From: Pinisolibacter sp040275425
Lineage (GTDB): Bacteria > Pseudomonadota > Alphaproteobacteria > Rhizobiales > Ancalomicrobiaceae
Reading direction: 5' to 3'
DNA: 22,462 bases
Assembly (NCBI GenBank): GCA_040275425.1
Contig: JBEOKB010000155.1
Span: 1 to 22,462 of the forward strand
A program made the position numbers and the translations under genes. Below are positions 7,849 through 14,978 of this stretch, one piece after another. The notes under the pieces are model-generated. The model was not told the origin of the DNA. It ran no database searches and worked only from the letters and a program-made list of their open reading frames with translations. How positions within the stretch are numbered: position 1 is the stretch's first letter; each line of letters opens with the position of its first letter.

Positions 7849-8427
7849 TCAGCCCTCGGTGGGGCGCAGAGCGGCGATGCGCTCGCCCCAGGCCGTGATC
7901 AGGCCGGCGTCGTCGAGGACGATCTCCTCGGTGGTCTCGCCGCGGGAGAGCGCGACGCGGCGGCCCGCCTCGACCGGCTTCAGGGCGAGGCCGACACGCG
8001 AGATCTCGAGCGAGGGCACCGCGAGGAAGACCACGTCGAGCGTCTGGGCCTTGTCGGCCTTCTTGCCGAGCCGCTTCAGAAGCGCGATCAGGCCGAAGGG
8101 CGAGCCCTCGATCAGGCAGTCGGAGAGGCCGGAGAACTCCTTGCGCTTCTTGCCCTCGCCGTCCGACCACTCGCCGTAGCCGTCATGGCGCAGCGCCACG
8201 GTCGGCCCGCCGAGGCGGGTGAGGTGAACCGAGCGGAAGGCGGTCCAGTCGGGATCGACGGTGATGCGCCAGCGCAGGCCGTGAGCCGCTTCGCCCTCGC
8301 CGCCGATCATCACGCCTTCGGCGGCGATGCCGGTCTCGGCGATCTTCAGCTCGACGTGCTCGAGGCCGAGGGCGTCGGCACCGGCGCCGAGGGTGCGCCA
8401 GCGCAGGCTCTGGGTCGATCCGCTCAT
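7849..8427 (-). CDS. Putative glycolipid-binding family protein (DUF1089-like)
   Basis: The 192-residue product fits the putative glycolipid-binding family (Glycolipid_bind, formerly DUF1089; PA1994-like fold). It has the typical early pattern LRWRTLG...GLEHVELKI, then a RWRITVDPDWTAF strand, a WSDGEG turn, a central SDCLIEGSPF stretch and the later DVVFLAVPSLEI segment. The family's biochemical role is poorly known, and ligand binding is inferred from its fold. There is no signal peptide, so it is probably cytoplasmic. The ATG at 8427 follows a GAGGA Shine-Dalgarno by about 9 nt. It lies between infC and rpmI, downstream of hairpins that may end infC transcription, and its relation to translation genes is probably only positional. 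Confidence 0.75.
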   Translation of the reverse strand: MSGSTQSLRWRTLGAGADALGLEHVELKIAETGIAAEGVMIGGEGEAAHGLRWRITVDPDWTAFRSVHLTRLGGPTVALRHDGYGEWSDGEGKKRKEFSGLSDCLIEGSPFGLIALLKRLGKKADKAQTLDVVFLAVPSLEISRVGLALKPVEAGRRVALSRGETTEEIVLDDAGLITAWGERIAALRPTEG

Positions 8428-8482
8428 CGCCGTCGGTCCTCGCGAGGCTCACCGGGGGTGAAGGCGCAACGAAGGCGCAGGA

Positions 8483-8504
8483 CCGCGCCGAGGGTTCGGC
8501 GCGG
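8483..8504 (-). terminator. Hairpin downstream of infC
   Basis: A perfect 9-bp GC-rich stem (8483-8491 with 8496-8504) has a 4-nt loop and begins 26 nt after the infC stop codon. On the minus strand it is followed by TCCTGCGCCTTCG, so there is no U-tract. The position fits a terminator or 3'-end stabiliser for infC, separating it from the next gene. Confidence 0.5.
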
Positions 8505-8522
8505 CAGGGAGAGGCAAACCGA

Positions 8523-8542
8523 GCGCCGCGTCAACGCGGCGC
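8523..8542 (-). terminator. Hairpin with the infC stop codon in its loop
   Basis: A perfect 8-bp stem (8523-8530 with 8535-8542) closes a 4-nt loop, TTGA on the minus strand, that contains the infC TGA. It is followed by TCGGTTTG. Together with the hairpin at 8483-8504 it makes a double stem-loop at the end of infC. It may be a terminator component or may arise from the coding sequence for the terminal LAPR. Confidence 0.45.
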
Positions 8543-9070
8543 CAGGATCATGATCATCTGCTTGCCTTCCAGGCGCGGCTCGGACTCGACCTTGGCCAGA
8601 TCGCCGACGTCGGCGCGGACGCGATCGAGCAGCTGGATGCCGAGGTCCTGATGGGCCATCTCACGGCCGCGGAAGCGCAGCGTGATCTTGACCTTGTCGC
8701 CCTCTTCGAAGAACCGGCGCGACTGCTTCATCTTGACGTCGTAGTCGTGATCGTCGATGCCGGGGCGGAGCTTGACCTCCTTGATCTCGACGACCTTCTG
8801 GTTCTTGCGCGCTTCGGCCGCCTTCTTCTGCGACTGGTACTTGAAGCGGCCGAAGTCGAGCAGCTTGCAGACCGGGGGAACCGACTGGGGCGCGATCTCG
8901 ACGAGATCGAGGCCCGCCTCCTCGGCACGGTCGAGCGCGTCGTAGAACGACACGACACCGACGTTGTTACCCTCTTCGTCGATCAGCTGGATCTGGGGTA
9001 CGCCACGGATTTCTCGGTTGATGCGCGGCCCTTCCTTGGGCGGCGGCGGAGCGCGAAACGGACGGCGAAT
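8531..9070 (-). CDS. infC: Translation initiation factor IF-3
   Basis: IF-3 binds the 30S subunit, blocks premature 50S joining and checks the start codon-anticodon match. I place the start at an ATT codon at 9070, giving 179 residues, close to the 180 of the E. coli factor, beginning (M)RRPFRAPPPPKEGPRINREI. The N-domain (PQIQLIDEEGNNVGVV, CKLLDFGRFKYQ) and C-domain (VVEIKEVKLRPGI, FRGREMAHQDLG) are both intact, joined by a Lys-rich linker (QKKAAEARKNQK). AGAGGAG at 9080-9086 is ideally spaced for the ATT. The frame also runs up to two GTG codons (9133 and an internal one), but neither has a Shine-Dalgarno. Noncanonical start codons on infC are the known basis of IF-3 autoregulation, so the same control is likely here. 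Confidence 0.95.
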   Translation of the reverse strand: MRRPFRAPPPPKEGPRINREIRGVPQIQLIDEEGNNVGVVSFYDALDRAEEAGLDLVEIAPQSVPPVCKLLDFGRFKYQSQKKAAEARKNQKVVEIKEVKLRPGIDDHDYDVKMKQSRRFFEEGDKVKITLRFRGREMAHQDLGIQLLDRVRADVGDLAKVESEPRLEGKQMIMILAPR

Positions 9071-9079
9071 GGTCGTGAT

Positions 9080-9086
9080 CTCCTCT
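9080..9086 (-). promoter_or_regulatory. Shine-Dalgarno that selects the ATT start of infC
   Basis: The minus strand reads AGAGGAG, then ATCACGACC (9 nt), then ATT at 9070. No ATG, GTG or TTG lies at a usable distance in frame. This is the main sequence evidence for the noncanonical start. Confidence 0.75.
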
Positions 9087-9143
9087 GTGATGGTCGCCGG
9101 CACGGCGATTTCCCTCGAAAAATCGAAGGTCACCGGTTCACGA

Positions 9144-9177
9144 CGAAGGCCCCGCGCGCGGGACGCCGAGGCCTTCG
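9144..9177 (-). promoter_or_regulatory. Hairpin in the candidate infC leader
   Basis: An 8-bp perfect inverted repeat (9144-9151 with 9170-9177) encloses 18 nt that include the self-complementary CCCGCGCGCGGG. It lies between the candidate infC promoter and its start codon. It may only affect RNA stability; no known leader class was recognised. Confidence 0.3.
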
Positions 9178-9214
9178 GTCGATGCGCTGTTCGCGCCGTC
9201 GGACCGCTGATCCG

Positions 9215-9243
9215 ACAATTCGCCGAATCCGGCGGGAAGTCAA
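9215..9243 (-). promoter_or_regulatory. Candidate promoter for infC
   Basis: TTGACT (9238-9243 on the minus strand, 5 of 6 consensus -35 bases) is followed after 17 nt by AATTGT (9215-9220), a weak -10. Transcription would start near 9208, giving a leader of about 138 nt. The 270-bp region 9134-9403 lies between infC and the divergent hydrolase gene and holds no gene I can support. Confidence 0.4.
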
Positions 9244-9403
9244 CGCCGGACCTGGGTGCGAGGGGGGTGGAAACGACGTCGGGTGAGCTCTCGCGGCGAA
9301 ACGACGTGAAGAAAGCCCTTCGCGCCCGCCTCGCACGCCTTGAATCGGAGCACGAAGGCGACTACCCCCGACGCGAACGGGTGGTGCGGAGACCGAGGGC
9401 GAC

Positions 9404-10192
9404 ATGAGCGAGACCATCGAGCGGATCGAGATCGGCGAGGGCGGACAGGCGCGCGAGATCGCGGTGGCGCGGCGGGCGGGCGCGGGACCGGGGCTCCTGT
9501 GGCTCGGCGGCTTCCGCTCGGACATGGCCGGCTCGAAGGCGCTGGCGCTCGACGCCCACGGCGCGGCGCGGGGCCGCGCGGTCACGCGGTTCGACTATTC
9601 CGGCCACGGCGTCTCGGGCGGGCGGTTCGAGGACGGCACGATCTCGCGCTGGGCCGAGGAGGCGAAGGCGGTGTTCGACACCACCGCGGGGGCGCAGATC
9701 CTGATCGGCTCGTCGATGGGCGGATGGATGTCGCTCCTGGTGGCGCGGGCGCATCTGGCGCAAGTCGGCGCGGACGCGTCGCGCATCGCCGGACTGGTGC
9801 TGATCGCACCGGCGCCGGACTTCACCGAGGAGCTGATGTGGGCGGGGTTCTCCGAGGAGATCCGCCGCGAGATCCTGGAGAGCGGCCGCTACCACGAGCC
9901 GTCGGCCTACTCCGACGAACCTCATGTGATCACGCGGGCGCTGATCGAGGACGGGCGGCGCAATCTGCTGCTCGGCGGGACGATCGAGACCGGCTGTCCG
10001 GTGACGATCCTGCAGGGGCTCCTCGACGAGAGCGTGCCGTGGAGCCATGCGATCCGCCTGACCGAGAAACTGCGGCGCGACGACGTGACGCTGACGCTGG
10101 TCAAGGACGGCGACCACCGCCTGTCGCGACCGCAGGACATCGCCCTGATGCTGAGGGCGATCGACGAGGCGGCGGAGCGGATCGCGGCTTAG
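9404..10192 (+). CDS. Alpha/beta-fold hydrolase
   Basis: A 262-residue serine hydrolase of the alpha/beta fold, probably cytoplasmic because no signal peptide is visible. The oxyanion region is LLWLGGFRSDM (about residues 31-41), followed by FDYSGHGVSGG (about 63-73). The nucleophile elbow is GSSMGG with Ser104. Asp208 in LLDESVP and His238 in DGDHRL complete a plausible catalytic triad. The pattern resembles ABHD10-like or carboxylesterase-type members, but the substrate is unknown. The ATG at 9404 is preceded by a GAGGG-type Shine-Dalgarno. It is divergent from infC. A similar hydrolase is, to my recollection, often next to infC in Hyphomicrobiales, which I treat as conserved neighbourhood rather than functional linkage. 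Confidence 0.88.
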   Translation: MSETIERIEIGEGGQAREIAVARRAGAGPGLLWLGGFRSDMAGSKALALDAHGAARGRAVTRFDYSGHGVSGGRFEDGTISRWAEEAKAVFDTTAGAQILIGSSMGGWMSLLVARAHLAQVGADASRIAGLVLIAPAPDFTEELMWAGFSEEIRREILESGRYHEPSAYSDEPHVITRALIEDGRRNLLLGGTIETGCPVTILQGLLDESVPWSHAIRLTEKLRRDDVTLTLVKDGDHRLSRPQDIALMLRAIDEAAERIAA

Positions 10193-10205
10193 GCTTCGGC
10201 GGAAG

Positions 10206-10227
10206 GTCGAACGGGAACCCGCTCGAC
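10206..10227 (+). terminator. Weak hairpin after the hydrolase gene
   Basis: An imperfect stem (5 bp, one mismatch, 3 bp) with a 4-nt loop lies 13 nt downstream of the hydrolase stop, without a T-tract. The rest of 10193-10400 holds no gene I can support. Confidence 0.25.
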
Positions 10228-10374
10228 GCGGCGGCCGCGCGCAACGGCCCTCATGCCCCGGCGAAGCACTCGGACCCCCGGGAGCGGAGCCGGTCATGGG
10301 GCGCAAGACGTTCTTCCGAGCGGGAGGCGGGACGGTCGAGGTCCTCGGGCTCATGCCGGAGTGATCGCGTGATC

Positions 10375-10395
10375 GGGCGGCGGAATCGCCCGCCC
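10375..10395 (-). terminator. Hairpin immediately after yejF
   Basis: GGGCGG at 10375-10380 pairs with CCGCCC at 10390-10395, 5 nt after the yejF stop on the minus strand. There is no U-tract after it. The position at the end of the importer operon is the main support. Confidence 0.35.
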
Positions 10396-10400
10396 TCCCC

Positions 10401-12026
10401 TCACTGCCGGACCGCGCCCTCGACCGCCTCCAGACGGAAGGCGGCGGCCATCAGGGCGCGGGTGTAGTCGGTCTTGGGGCGCTCGAAGATCTCCTCGGCG
10501 GGGCCGTGCTCGACGACGCGACCGTCCTTCATCACCATGACCTCGCCGGCGAGCGCGCGCACCACGCGCAGGTCGTGGGAGATGAAGAGATAGGCGAGCC
10601 CGTGCTTCTTCTGCAGATCGCGCAGGAGATCGACCACCTGGGCCTGGACCGACATGTCGAGGGCCGAGGTCGGCTCGTCGAGCATGACGAACTTCGGCTC
10701 GAGGATCAGGGCGCGGGCGATCGAGATGCGCTGGCGCTGGCCGCCGGAGAACTCGTGCGGATAGCGGTGGCGGGTCTCGGGATCGAGGCCGACCTCCTCC
10801 AGCACGCGGATCACGCTCGCCTCGCGTTCGGCGGCGGAGAGGCCGGGCCGATGGACCTCGAGGCCCTCGGCGACGATGTCGGCGACCGACAGGCGCGGCG
10901 ACAGCGAGCCGAACGGGTCCTGGAACACCACCTGGGCCTCGCGCCGCAGCGGGCGCATCTCGGCGGCGGTGAGGCCCTGGACGTCGCGACCGATCACGAC
11001 GATGCGGCCCTCGGAGGGCAGAAGGCGCAGCACGGCGAGGCCGAGCGTGGTCTTGCCGGAGCCCGATTCGCCGACGACGCCGAGGGTCTGGCCGGCGCGC
11101 AGAGTCAGCGAAATGCCGTCGACCGCCTTGACGTGATCGACGGTGCGGCGAAGGAAGCCCTTTTTGATCGGGAACCACACCTTGAGGTTCTCGGTCTCGG
11201 CGACGACCGGGGCGGTGGGATCGGCGGCGGGGGGCTCGCCGCGCGGCTCGGCGGCGAGGAGTTTCCTGGTGTAGTCGTGGCGCGGGTTCGCGAAGATCTC
11301 GGCGGTGGCTCCGGCCTCGACGATGCGGCCCTTCGTCATCACGCAGGTGCGGTCGGCGATCTTGGAGACGATGCCGAGGTCGTGGGTGATGAACAGGATC
11401 GCCATGCCCATGCGGGTGCGGATCTCGGCGAGGAGCTTCAGGATCTGCGCCTGGACGGTGACGTCGAGGGCGGTGGTCGGCTCGTCGGCGATGAGGAGAT
11501 CGGGCTCGTTGGCGAGCGCCATGGCGATCATCACGCGCTGACGCTGGCCGCCGGAGAGCTGGTGGGGGTAGGCGTCGAGCCGGTCCTCGGCGCGCTGGAT
11601 GCCGACCGCCTTCAGCAGTTCGAGCACGCGCACGCGGGTGGCGACGCCGCGCGAGGCCTCGTGCAGCTCGATGATCTCGGCGACCTGGCGCTCGACGGTG
11701 TGGAGCGGGTTGAGCGAGGTCATCGGCTCCTGGAAGATCATGGTGACGTCGGCGCCGCGCACCCGGCGCAGCTCCTCCTCACTCGCCTTCAGGAGATCGG
11801 CGCCCTTGAACAGGATCTCGCCGGAGGGGTGGGAGGCGGCCGGATAGGGCAGCAGGCGCGGGATCGACAGCGCGGTCACCGACTTGCCGGAGCCGGATTC
11901 GCCGACGAGGGCGACGGTCTCGCCGCGGGCGAGATCGAAGGAGACGCGATCGACCGCGAGCGTGGAGCCGCCGCCCTGGCGGAAGGCGACGGAGAGATCG
12001 CGGATGGAGAGGAGGGGGGCGGTCAC
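10401..12026 (-). CDS. yejF: Microcin C/peptide ABC importer, tandem ATPase subunit
   Basis: This peripheral cytoplasmic protein energises the Yej peptide importer; both nucleotide-binding domains are on one 541-residue chain, as in E. coli YejF. Domain 1 has Walker A GESGSGKS near 42-49, signature LSGGQRQR near 157-164 and Walker B LLIADEPTTALD near 177-188. Domain 2 has Walker A GESGSGKTT near 319-327, signature FSGGQRQR near 426-433 and Walker B FVMLDEPTSALD near 446-457. Each is followed by the oligopeptide-family tail, for example NPRHDYTRKLL and RPKTDYTRALM. The start is a GTG at 12026 whose last bases overlap the TGA of the upstream PIN-domain gene (GTGA). This implies translational coupling to a gene that is not part of the transporter. 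Confidence 0.95.
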   Translation of the reverse strand: MTAPLLSIRDLSVAFRQGGGSTLAVDRVSFDLARGETVALVGESGSGKSVTALSIPRLLPYPAASHPSGEILFKGADLLKASEEELRRVRGADVTMIFQEPMTSLNPLHTVERQVAEIIELHEASRGVATRVRVLELLKAVGIQRAEDRLDAYPHQLSGGQRQRVMIAMALANEPDLLIADEPTTALDVTVQAQILKLLAEIRTRMGMAILFITHDLGIVSKIADRTCVMTKGRIVEAGATAEIFANPRHDYTRKLLAAEPRGEPPAADPTAPVVAETENLKVWFPIKKGFLRRTVDHVKAVDGISLTLRAGQTLGVVGESGSGKTTLGLAVLRLLPSEGRIVVIGRDVQGLTAAEMRPLRREAQVVFQDPFGSLSPRLSVADIVAEGLEVHRPGLSAAEREASVIRVLEEVGLDPETRHRYPHEFSGGQRQRISIARALILEPKFVMLDEPTSALDMSVQAQVVDLLRDLQKKHGLAYLFISHDLRVVRALAGEVMVMKDGRVVEHGPAEEIFERPKTDYTRALMAAAFRLEAVEGAVRQ

Positions 12027-12439
12027 GGCAGTGTTCCCAGTTCGTCGAGGGCGACCTTGCGCATGTCGGAGGGGACCTTCAGCTTGCGATCCGAGGAGAC
12101 GAAGACGTCGCAGCCCGCTTCGAGCGCCGTGGCGACATGGATGGCGTCCGGCGTCTTGTTGCCCAGCTCGACCCGTGTCGCAGCGGCCCGACGCAGGGTC
12201 GGCCGGTCGATCGAAAGGACGTCGATCGGCCGCCCGCCTTCCATCAACAGCTCCTCATAGGCGGCGATTTCCGCCTCGTCCTCGTCGCGCAGCGATCCGG
12301 TCAGGACCTCCATAAGCGTCAACTCGCTGGTGACGAGCGGGACGCCGTCCTCGATCATCTTCCGGAAGAAATCGCCGAGGATCGGATCCTCGCTTTCGAG
12401 GAAGCGGATGAAGAAATTCGAATCGAGATAGATCTTCAT
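12023..12439 (-). CDS. PIN-domain ribonuclease toxin, VapC-like
   Basis: This 138-residue protein is a PIN-domain nuclease of the VapC type, expected to cut RNA with Mg2+ or Mn2+ held by acidic residues. The candidates are all present: Asp6 in MKIYLDSNFF, Glu44 in LTLMEVL, Asp98 in TPDAIHVATA and Asp117 in FVSSDRKL. I chose the ATG at 12439, since the 42 extra upstream residues are the out-of-frame shadow of the antitoxin gene. It starts 4 nt after the antitoxin stop. At its other end the TGA overlaps the GTG of yejF. All four acidic positions are intact, so it appears catalytically competent. It lies inside the yejABEF operon between yejE and yejF, an unexpected site for such a module. Confidence 0.88.
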   Translation of the reverse strand: MKIYLDSNFFIRFLESEDPILGDFFRKMIEDGVPLVTSELTLMEVLTGSLRDEDEAEIAAYEELLMEGGRPIDVLSIDRPTLRRAAATRVELGNKTPDAIHVATALEAGCDVFVSSDRKLKVPSDMRKVALDELGTLP

Positions 12440-12443
12440 CCGA

Positions 12444-12680
12444 TCAATCCCACTCGTCGCGAAGCGCCCGGACGCGGGCGACGGCGGCCTCGATCGAGGT
12501 GTTCTTGTGACCGGCGATGCCGGCCAGACGCAGAACCCGCTCGGCGACCGCCTTGCGGGTGTCATCGTGGAGCCCGAGGTCCTCCACCACGACGCGCACG
12601 GTGTGGGTCGGGTCGATGTCGCCGCGCAGATCGTCCGGGAGTTCGGCCGCCGTCAATTCGCGATGGATCACTCTGTTCAT
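12444..12680 (-). CDS. Probable antitoxin partner of the PIN-domain toxin
   Basis: This 78-residue acidic protein (MNRVIHRELTAAELPDDLRG...) sits directly upstream of the PIN gene, with only 4 nt between stop and start, as in vapBC-type pairs. I cannot assign its DNA-binding fold with confidence. The N-terminal half could form a short beta-rich dimerisation unit (THTVRVVVED), and the helical C-terminal half (TSIEAAVARVRALRDEWD) is the kind of tail that wraps round a PIN toxin. The call therefore rests on size, order and spacing. The ATG at 12680 has a strong AGGAGAG Shine-Dalgarno within the 34-nt gap after yejE. No palindromic operator was seen in that gap, so expression probably follows the yej operon. 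Confidence 0.7.
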   Translation of the reverse strand: MNRVIHRELTAAELPDDLRGDIDPTHTVRVVVEDLGLHDDTRKAVAERVLRLAGIAGHKNTSIEAAVARVRALRDEWD

Positions 12681-12714
12681 CTCGGCTCTCCTCGCCTCGA
12701 TCCTAGCACATCGC

Positions 12715-13821
12715 TCAGACGAAGGTCTTTCTGGGATCGAAGGCGTCGCGGACGGCTTCGCCGACGAAGATCAGCAGGCTCAACATCAGCGAGATCATCA
12801 CGAAGCCGGTCAGGCCGAGCCAGGGGGCCTGAAGGTTGTTCTTGCCCTGGGCGAGGATCTCGCCGAGCGAGGGGGAGCCGGGCGGCAGGCCGAAGCCGAG
12901 GAAGTCGAGCGAGGTCAGGGTGGTGATCGAGCCGTTGAGGATGAAGGGCATGAAGGTCAGCGTCGCCACCATGGCGTTGGGCAGGAGGTGGCGCCACATG
13001 ATGCGGCCGTTGCCGACGCCGAGCGCCTTGGCGGCGCGGACGTATTCGAAGTTGCGGGCGCGCAGGAACTCGGCGCGCACCACGCCGACCAGACTGACCC
13101 AGGAGAACATCAGCAGGATGCCGAGCAGGATCCAGAAGCTCGGCACGAACATCGAGGAGACGATCAGCAGCAGATAGAGGTGGGGCAGCGACGACCACAC
13201 CTCCATGAAGCGCTGGAAGCCGAGATCGAGCCAACCGCCGAAGTAGCCCTGGACCGCGCCCGCCGCCACGCCGATCACCGAGGAGACCACGGTGAGCACG
13301 AGGCCGAACAGAACCGAGATGCGGAAGCCGTAGAGGATGCGGGCGACCACGTCGCGGGCCTGATCGTCGGTGCCGAGCCAGTTCCAGTTGCCGACGGTGC
13401 AGCCGGGATCGTCGACGCCCTTGGGATAGCGGGCGCAGCGCTCCTCGACCGAATAGAGCCACGACGGCTTGGCCGGGGCGGAGCCGGGGATCTCGTTGTT
13501 GGGCGTGTTGTAGGAATAGCGGATCGGCGGCCAGATCATCCAGCCGTTGGCCTCGATCTCGTCGCGGATGATCGGATCACGATACTGGGTCTGGGCGAGG
13601 AAGCCGCCGAACTTCTCCTCCGGGTAGTCCTTGACGAGCGGCCACAACAGCTCGCCCTTGTAGGAGACGAGGAGCGGGCGATCGTTGGCGATGACCTCGG
13701 AGAAGAGCGAGACGACGAAGACGACCAGGAAGATCACCAGCGACCACGCGCCGCGACGGTTGGCGGTGAAGTTGGCGAGACGACGGGCGTTGATCGGCGA
13801 AAGCGGAGCGAGAAGGGTCAC
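12715..13821 (-). CDS. yejE: Microcin C/peptide ABC importer, second permease subunit
   Basis: This inner-membrane permease pairs with YejB to form the translocation channel. The 368-residue product begins INARRLANFTANRRGAWSL, with a first membrane segment at about 24-45. A periplasmic stretch carries the family's IRYSYNTPNNEIPGSAPAKP and the NWLGTDDQARDVVARILYGFR entry to the core. Five further membrane segments follow, with the EAA-type coupling loop EYVRAAKALGVGNGRIMWRH. The C-terminus VRDAFDPRKTFV is typical of YejE. It starts with GTG at 13821, 4 nt after the yejB stop, with a GGGAG Shine-Dalgarno inside the end of yejB. An antitoxin-toxin pair follows instead of yejF. Confidence 0.95.
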   Translation of the reverse strand: MTLLAPLSPINARRLANFTANRRGAWSLVIFLVVFVVSLFSEVIANDRPLLVSYKGELLWPLVKDYPEEKFGGFLAQTQYRDPIIRDEIEANGWMIWPPIRYSYNTPNNEIPGSAPAKPSWLYSVEERCARYPKGVDDPGCTVGNWNWLGTDDQARDVVARILYGFRISVLFGLVLTVVSSVIGVAAGAVQGYFGGWLDLGFQRFMEVWSSLPHLYLLLIVSSMFVPSFWILLGILLMFSWVSLVGVVRAEFLRARNFEYVRAAKALGVGNGRIMWRHLLPNAMVATLTFMPFILNGSITTLTSLDFLGFGLPPGSPSLGEILAQGKNNLQAPWLGLTGFVMISLMLSLLIFVGEAVRDAFDPRKTFV

Positions 13822-13825
13822 GGGC

Positions 13826-14935
13826 TCAGGTCTCCCGGCTCTCGAAGTCGATGCGCGGATCGATCCAGGTATAGGTGAGATCGGAGATCAGGTTCACCAC
13901 CAGCCCCATCAGCGAGAACACCCACAAGGTGCCGAACACGACGGGATAGTCGCGGTTGACCAGGCTCTCGAAGCCGAGCAGGCCGAGGCCGTCGAGCGAG
14001 AAGATGGTCTCGATCAGCATCGATCCGCCGAAGAAGGCGTGGATGAAGGCGGCGGGGAAGCCGGCGATCACCAGGAGCATGGCGTTGCGGAAGACGTGGC
14101 CGTAGAGCACGCGGCGCTCGGTCAGGCCCTTCATGCGCGCGGTGGTGACGTACTGTTTGCGGATCTCGTCGAGGAACGAATTCTTGGTGAGCAGGGTCGT
14201 GGTGGTGAAGGCGGCGAGCGACATGGCGGTCAGCGGCAGCACCAGATGCCAGAGGTAGTCGAGGATGCGGGCCGACCACGACATCGCCGCCCACCCTTCC
14301 GAGGTGAGGCCGCGCGAGGGGAAGATCGACCAGAACGACCCGCCGGCGAACAGAACCATCAACAAGATGCCGAACAGGAAGCCGGGAATGGCGTAACCGA
14401 CGACGATGGCGGTCGAGGTCCACACGTCGAAGCGCGAGCCGTCGCGGGTGGCCTTGGCGATGCCGAGCGGAATGGAGATGCCGTAGGAGATCAGCGTCAT
14501 CCACAGACCGAGCGAGATCGAGACCGGCATCTTCTCCTTGACCAGCTGCAGCACCGAGATCGAGCGGAAGTAGCTCTCGCCGAGATCGAACACGGCGTAG
14601 TTCTTCATCATGATCCAGAAGCGCTCGAGCGCCGGTTTGTCGAAGCCGAACTGCTTCTCGAGCTTCCTGATGAACTCCGGATCGAGGCCCTGGGCGCCGC
14701 GGTACTTGGAGGAGACGTCGCCGCCGGCGCCGCCCGGCCCGCCCTGGACGCCGCCGAAGTCGCCGCCACCGCCGGAGACGCGCGAGGTGGCGCCGGTGTC
14801 GGTGCCGGTGAGCTGGGCGATGACGCGCTCGACCGGTCCGCCGGGGGCGAACTGCACGATGACGAAGCTCACCGCCATGATGCCGATCAGGGTCGGGATC
14901 ATCAGGAGGAGGCGGCGGAGGATGTAGGCGCCCAT
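13826..14935 (-). CDS. yejB: Microcin C/peptide ABC importer, first permease subunit
   Basis: This is a 369-residue inner-membrane permease of the DppB/YejB group, the partner of YejE. It has the standard N-terminal helix MGAYILRRLLLMIPTLIGIM and the FAPGGPVERVIAQL loop. A Gly-rich periplasmic insertion (residues about 50-75, SRVSGGGGDFGGVQGG) precedes the conserved LDPEFIRKLEKQFGFDKP. The coupling loop is KQYVTTARMKGLTERRVLYGHVF-like, and the C-terminus is DLTYTWIDPRIDFE. The ATG at 14935 is 43 nt after yejA2 and has an AAGAGAG Shine-Dalgarno. It is tightly followed by yejE. Confidence 0.95.
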   Translation of the reverse strand: MGAYILRRLLLMIPTLIGIMAVSFVIVQFAPGGPVERVIAQLTGTDTGATSRVSGGGGDFGGVQGGPGGAGGDVSSKYRGAQGLDPEFIRKLEKQFGFDKPALERFWIMMKNYAVFDLGESYFRSISVLQLVKEKMPVSISLGLWMTLISYGISIPLGIAKATRDGSRFDVWTSTAIVVGYAIPGFLFGILLMVLFAGGSFWSIFPSRGLTSEGWAAMSWSARILDYLWHLVLPLTAMSLAAFTTTTLLTKNSFLDEIRKQYVTTARMKGLTERRVLYGHVFRNAMLLVIAGFPAAFIHAFFGGSMLIETIFSLDGLGLLGFESLVNRDYPVVFGTLWVFSLMGLVVNLISDLTYTWIDPRIDFESRET

Positions 14936-14978
14936 CCGGTGTTCTCTCTTCTCGTCGCCGGAGCGGTCGGCCCGCCGG

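Noticed and set aside
10296..10364. A 22-codon plus-strand open frame (MGRKTFFRAGGGTVEV...) with a GGAG-like sequence upstream
   Set aside because: It is too short to support from base composition alone and has no recognisable relative; it could arise by chance.
12681..12714. An operator palindrome for antitoxin autoregulation
   Set aside because: The 34-nt gap contains only the Shine-Dalgarno and no inverted repeat of useful length.
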